21,144 nt of DNA from JARIHD01 sp964610985 (lineage in GTDB: Bacteria; Patescibacteriota; Saccharimonadia; Saccharimonadales; UBA4665). This document shows, piece after piece, positions 20,339 through 21,144 of this stretch; position 1 is the stretch's first letter, and every line of letters begins with the position of its first letter. A program made the translations under genes and the position numbers. The notes beneath the pieces are model-generated. The model saw nothing but the letters and a program-made list of their open reading frames with translations. It was not told the origin of the DNA and searched no databases. Location of the stretch: NCBI GenBank assembly GCA_964610985.1, contig CAZSZJ010000023.1:1-21144 (forward strand), in the 5' to 3' direction.

Positions 20339-21144
20339 ATGGGCAAAATCATTGGAATCGACCTCGGTACAACTAACTCGGCTATGGCCGTAATGCAATC
20401 GGGCAAGCCAGAAATTATTACCAACTCCGAAGGTAACCGCACCACGCCAAGTGTCGTGGCTGTCAACAAAAATGGCGAACGTCTGGTTGGTCAGGTAGCT
20501 CGCCGCCAGCAAGTAACCAATTCCAAAAATACCATTTACGAAGTAAAGCGCCTTATTGGCCGCCGCTGGGAAGACAAAGAGGTCCAGCGCGACCTAAAGC
20601 TCATGGGCTACGAAATTGTCAAAAGCGGCACAGCCGTCAAGGTTAAAATGGGCGACAAAGAGTACAGCTCAGAAGAAGTTAGCGCCATGATCCTTGGCAA
20701 ACTCAAGGCTGACGCCGAAGCCTTCTTGGGTGAGCCCGTAACAGAGGCCGTTATCACGGTTCCTGCCTACTTTGACGATTCCCAGCGCCAAGCCACCAAA
20801 GACGCAGGCAAGATTGCGGGTCTGGAAGTAAAGCGCATTATCAACGAACCAACCGCAGCCGCCCTGGCCTACGGTTTGGACAAAGGTCAAAAGAGCGACG
20901 AAAAGATCGCCGTGTACGACCTCGGTGGTGGTACCTTCGACGTTTCCATCCTGGAACTGGGCGACGGTGTCTTCGAAGTTAAATCGACGAATGGCGACAC
21001 GCACCTCGGTGGCGCCGACTTTGACCGCGCTATTATCAACTATTTTGCCGAAGAGTTCAAAAAAGAACACGGTATCGACATCTATGGCGACAAGGCTGCT
21101 ATGCAGCGCCTGAGCGACGAAGCCGAAAAGGCCAAAGATCGGAA
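20339..21144 (+). CDS. dnaK: Molecular chaperone DnaK (Hsp70), partial
   Basis: The first 268 codons of DnaK run off the end of the window without a stop. The protein begins MGKIIGIDLGTTNSAMAV, with the phosphate-1 motif of the Hsp70 ATPase. Later come VITVPAYFDDSQRQATKDAG, INEPTAAALAYG, and the phosphate-2 motif VYDLGGGTFDVSIL followed by GDTHLGGADFD. The ATPase domain is thus present to about two thirds, with all visible motifs intact. DnaK folds client proteins with GrpE and DnaJ, and GrpE is encoded 2.7 kb upstream. Transcription is from the CIRCE promoter and translation from a strong Shine-Dalgarno site. The ATG at 20339 is fixed by both the Shine-Dalgarno spacing and the conserved N-terminus. 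Confidence 0.98.
   Translation, partial: MGKIIGIDLGTTNSAMAVMQSGKPEIITNSEGNRTTPSVVAVNKNGERLVGQVARRQQVTNSKNTIYEVKRLIGRRWEDKEVQRDLKLMGYEIVKSGTAVKVKMGDKEYSSEEVSAMILGKLKADAEAFLGEPVTEAVITVPAYFDDSQRQATKDAGKIAGLEVKRIINEPTAAALAYGLDKGQKSDEKIAVYDLGGGTFDVSILELGDGVFEVKSTNGDTHLGGADFDRAIINYFAEEFKKEHGIDIYGDKAAMQRLSDEAEKAKDR

Overview
The window looks like a piece of a Patescibacteria (CPR) chromosome, most likely Saccharibacteria (TM7) or a close relative. This is inferred from gene content and style: small tightly packed genes, divergent short versions of universal proteins (TilS, HrcA, GrpE), single-TM surface proteins with phage-fibre-like ectodomains, many orphan proteins, and start codons placed a few bases after a -10 box. 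TGA serves as a stop codon here (for example at the end of hrcA), so the code appears standard, unlike Gracilibacteria/Absconditabacteria. No mobile element, CRISPR array or rRNA is visible.

Layout. Bases 1-1209 (minus strand): a P-loop kinase-like gene, an elongator tRNA-Met with its own terminator, and a small Pro-rich orphan. Bases 1239-6276 (plus): a DoxX-like membrane protein, tilS (tRNA-Ile2 lysidine synthase), ftsH (membrane AAA protease) and murJ (lipid II flippase). Bases 6315-7825: two tandem paralogous proteins of unknown function. Bases 7860-10649: lepA (EF4), a 246-base gap holding a candidate structured RNA, and a guanylate kinase. Bases 10657-14447: a membrane-anchored orphan facing a minus-strand pair of envelope proteins, one a 763-aa fibre-like protein with a DUF4082-type domain. 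Bases 14560-16286: a degenerate methyltransferase-like protein and an HD-domain phosphohydrolase. Bases 16281-21144: the heat-shock region, with CIRCE-hrcA-(28-aa ORF)-grpE, two orphans, then CIRCE-dnaK (cut by the window end).

Expression logic. The most striking feature is that most genes have a good -10 hexamer ending 6-9 bases before the start codon, with no Shine-Dalgarno sequence, which is the layout of leaderless mRNAs. Neighbouring genes therefore appear to be transcribed separately even when packed together. The chaperone genes are the exception: both CIRCE operators carry a TTGAC -35 box in their spacer, exactly 17 bases before a -10 box, and dnaK has a leader of about 70 bases with a strong AAGGAGG. 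This gives a simple HrcA-CIRCE circuit over hrcA-grpE and dnaK. All family assignments come from reading the sequence without a database search; alignments to E. coli proteins are from memory.
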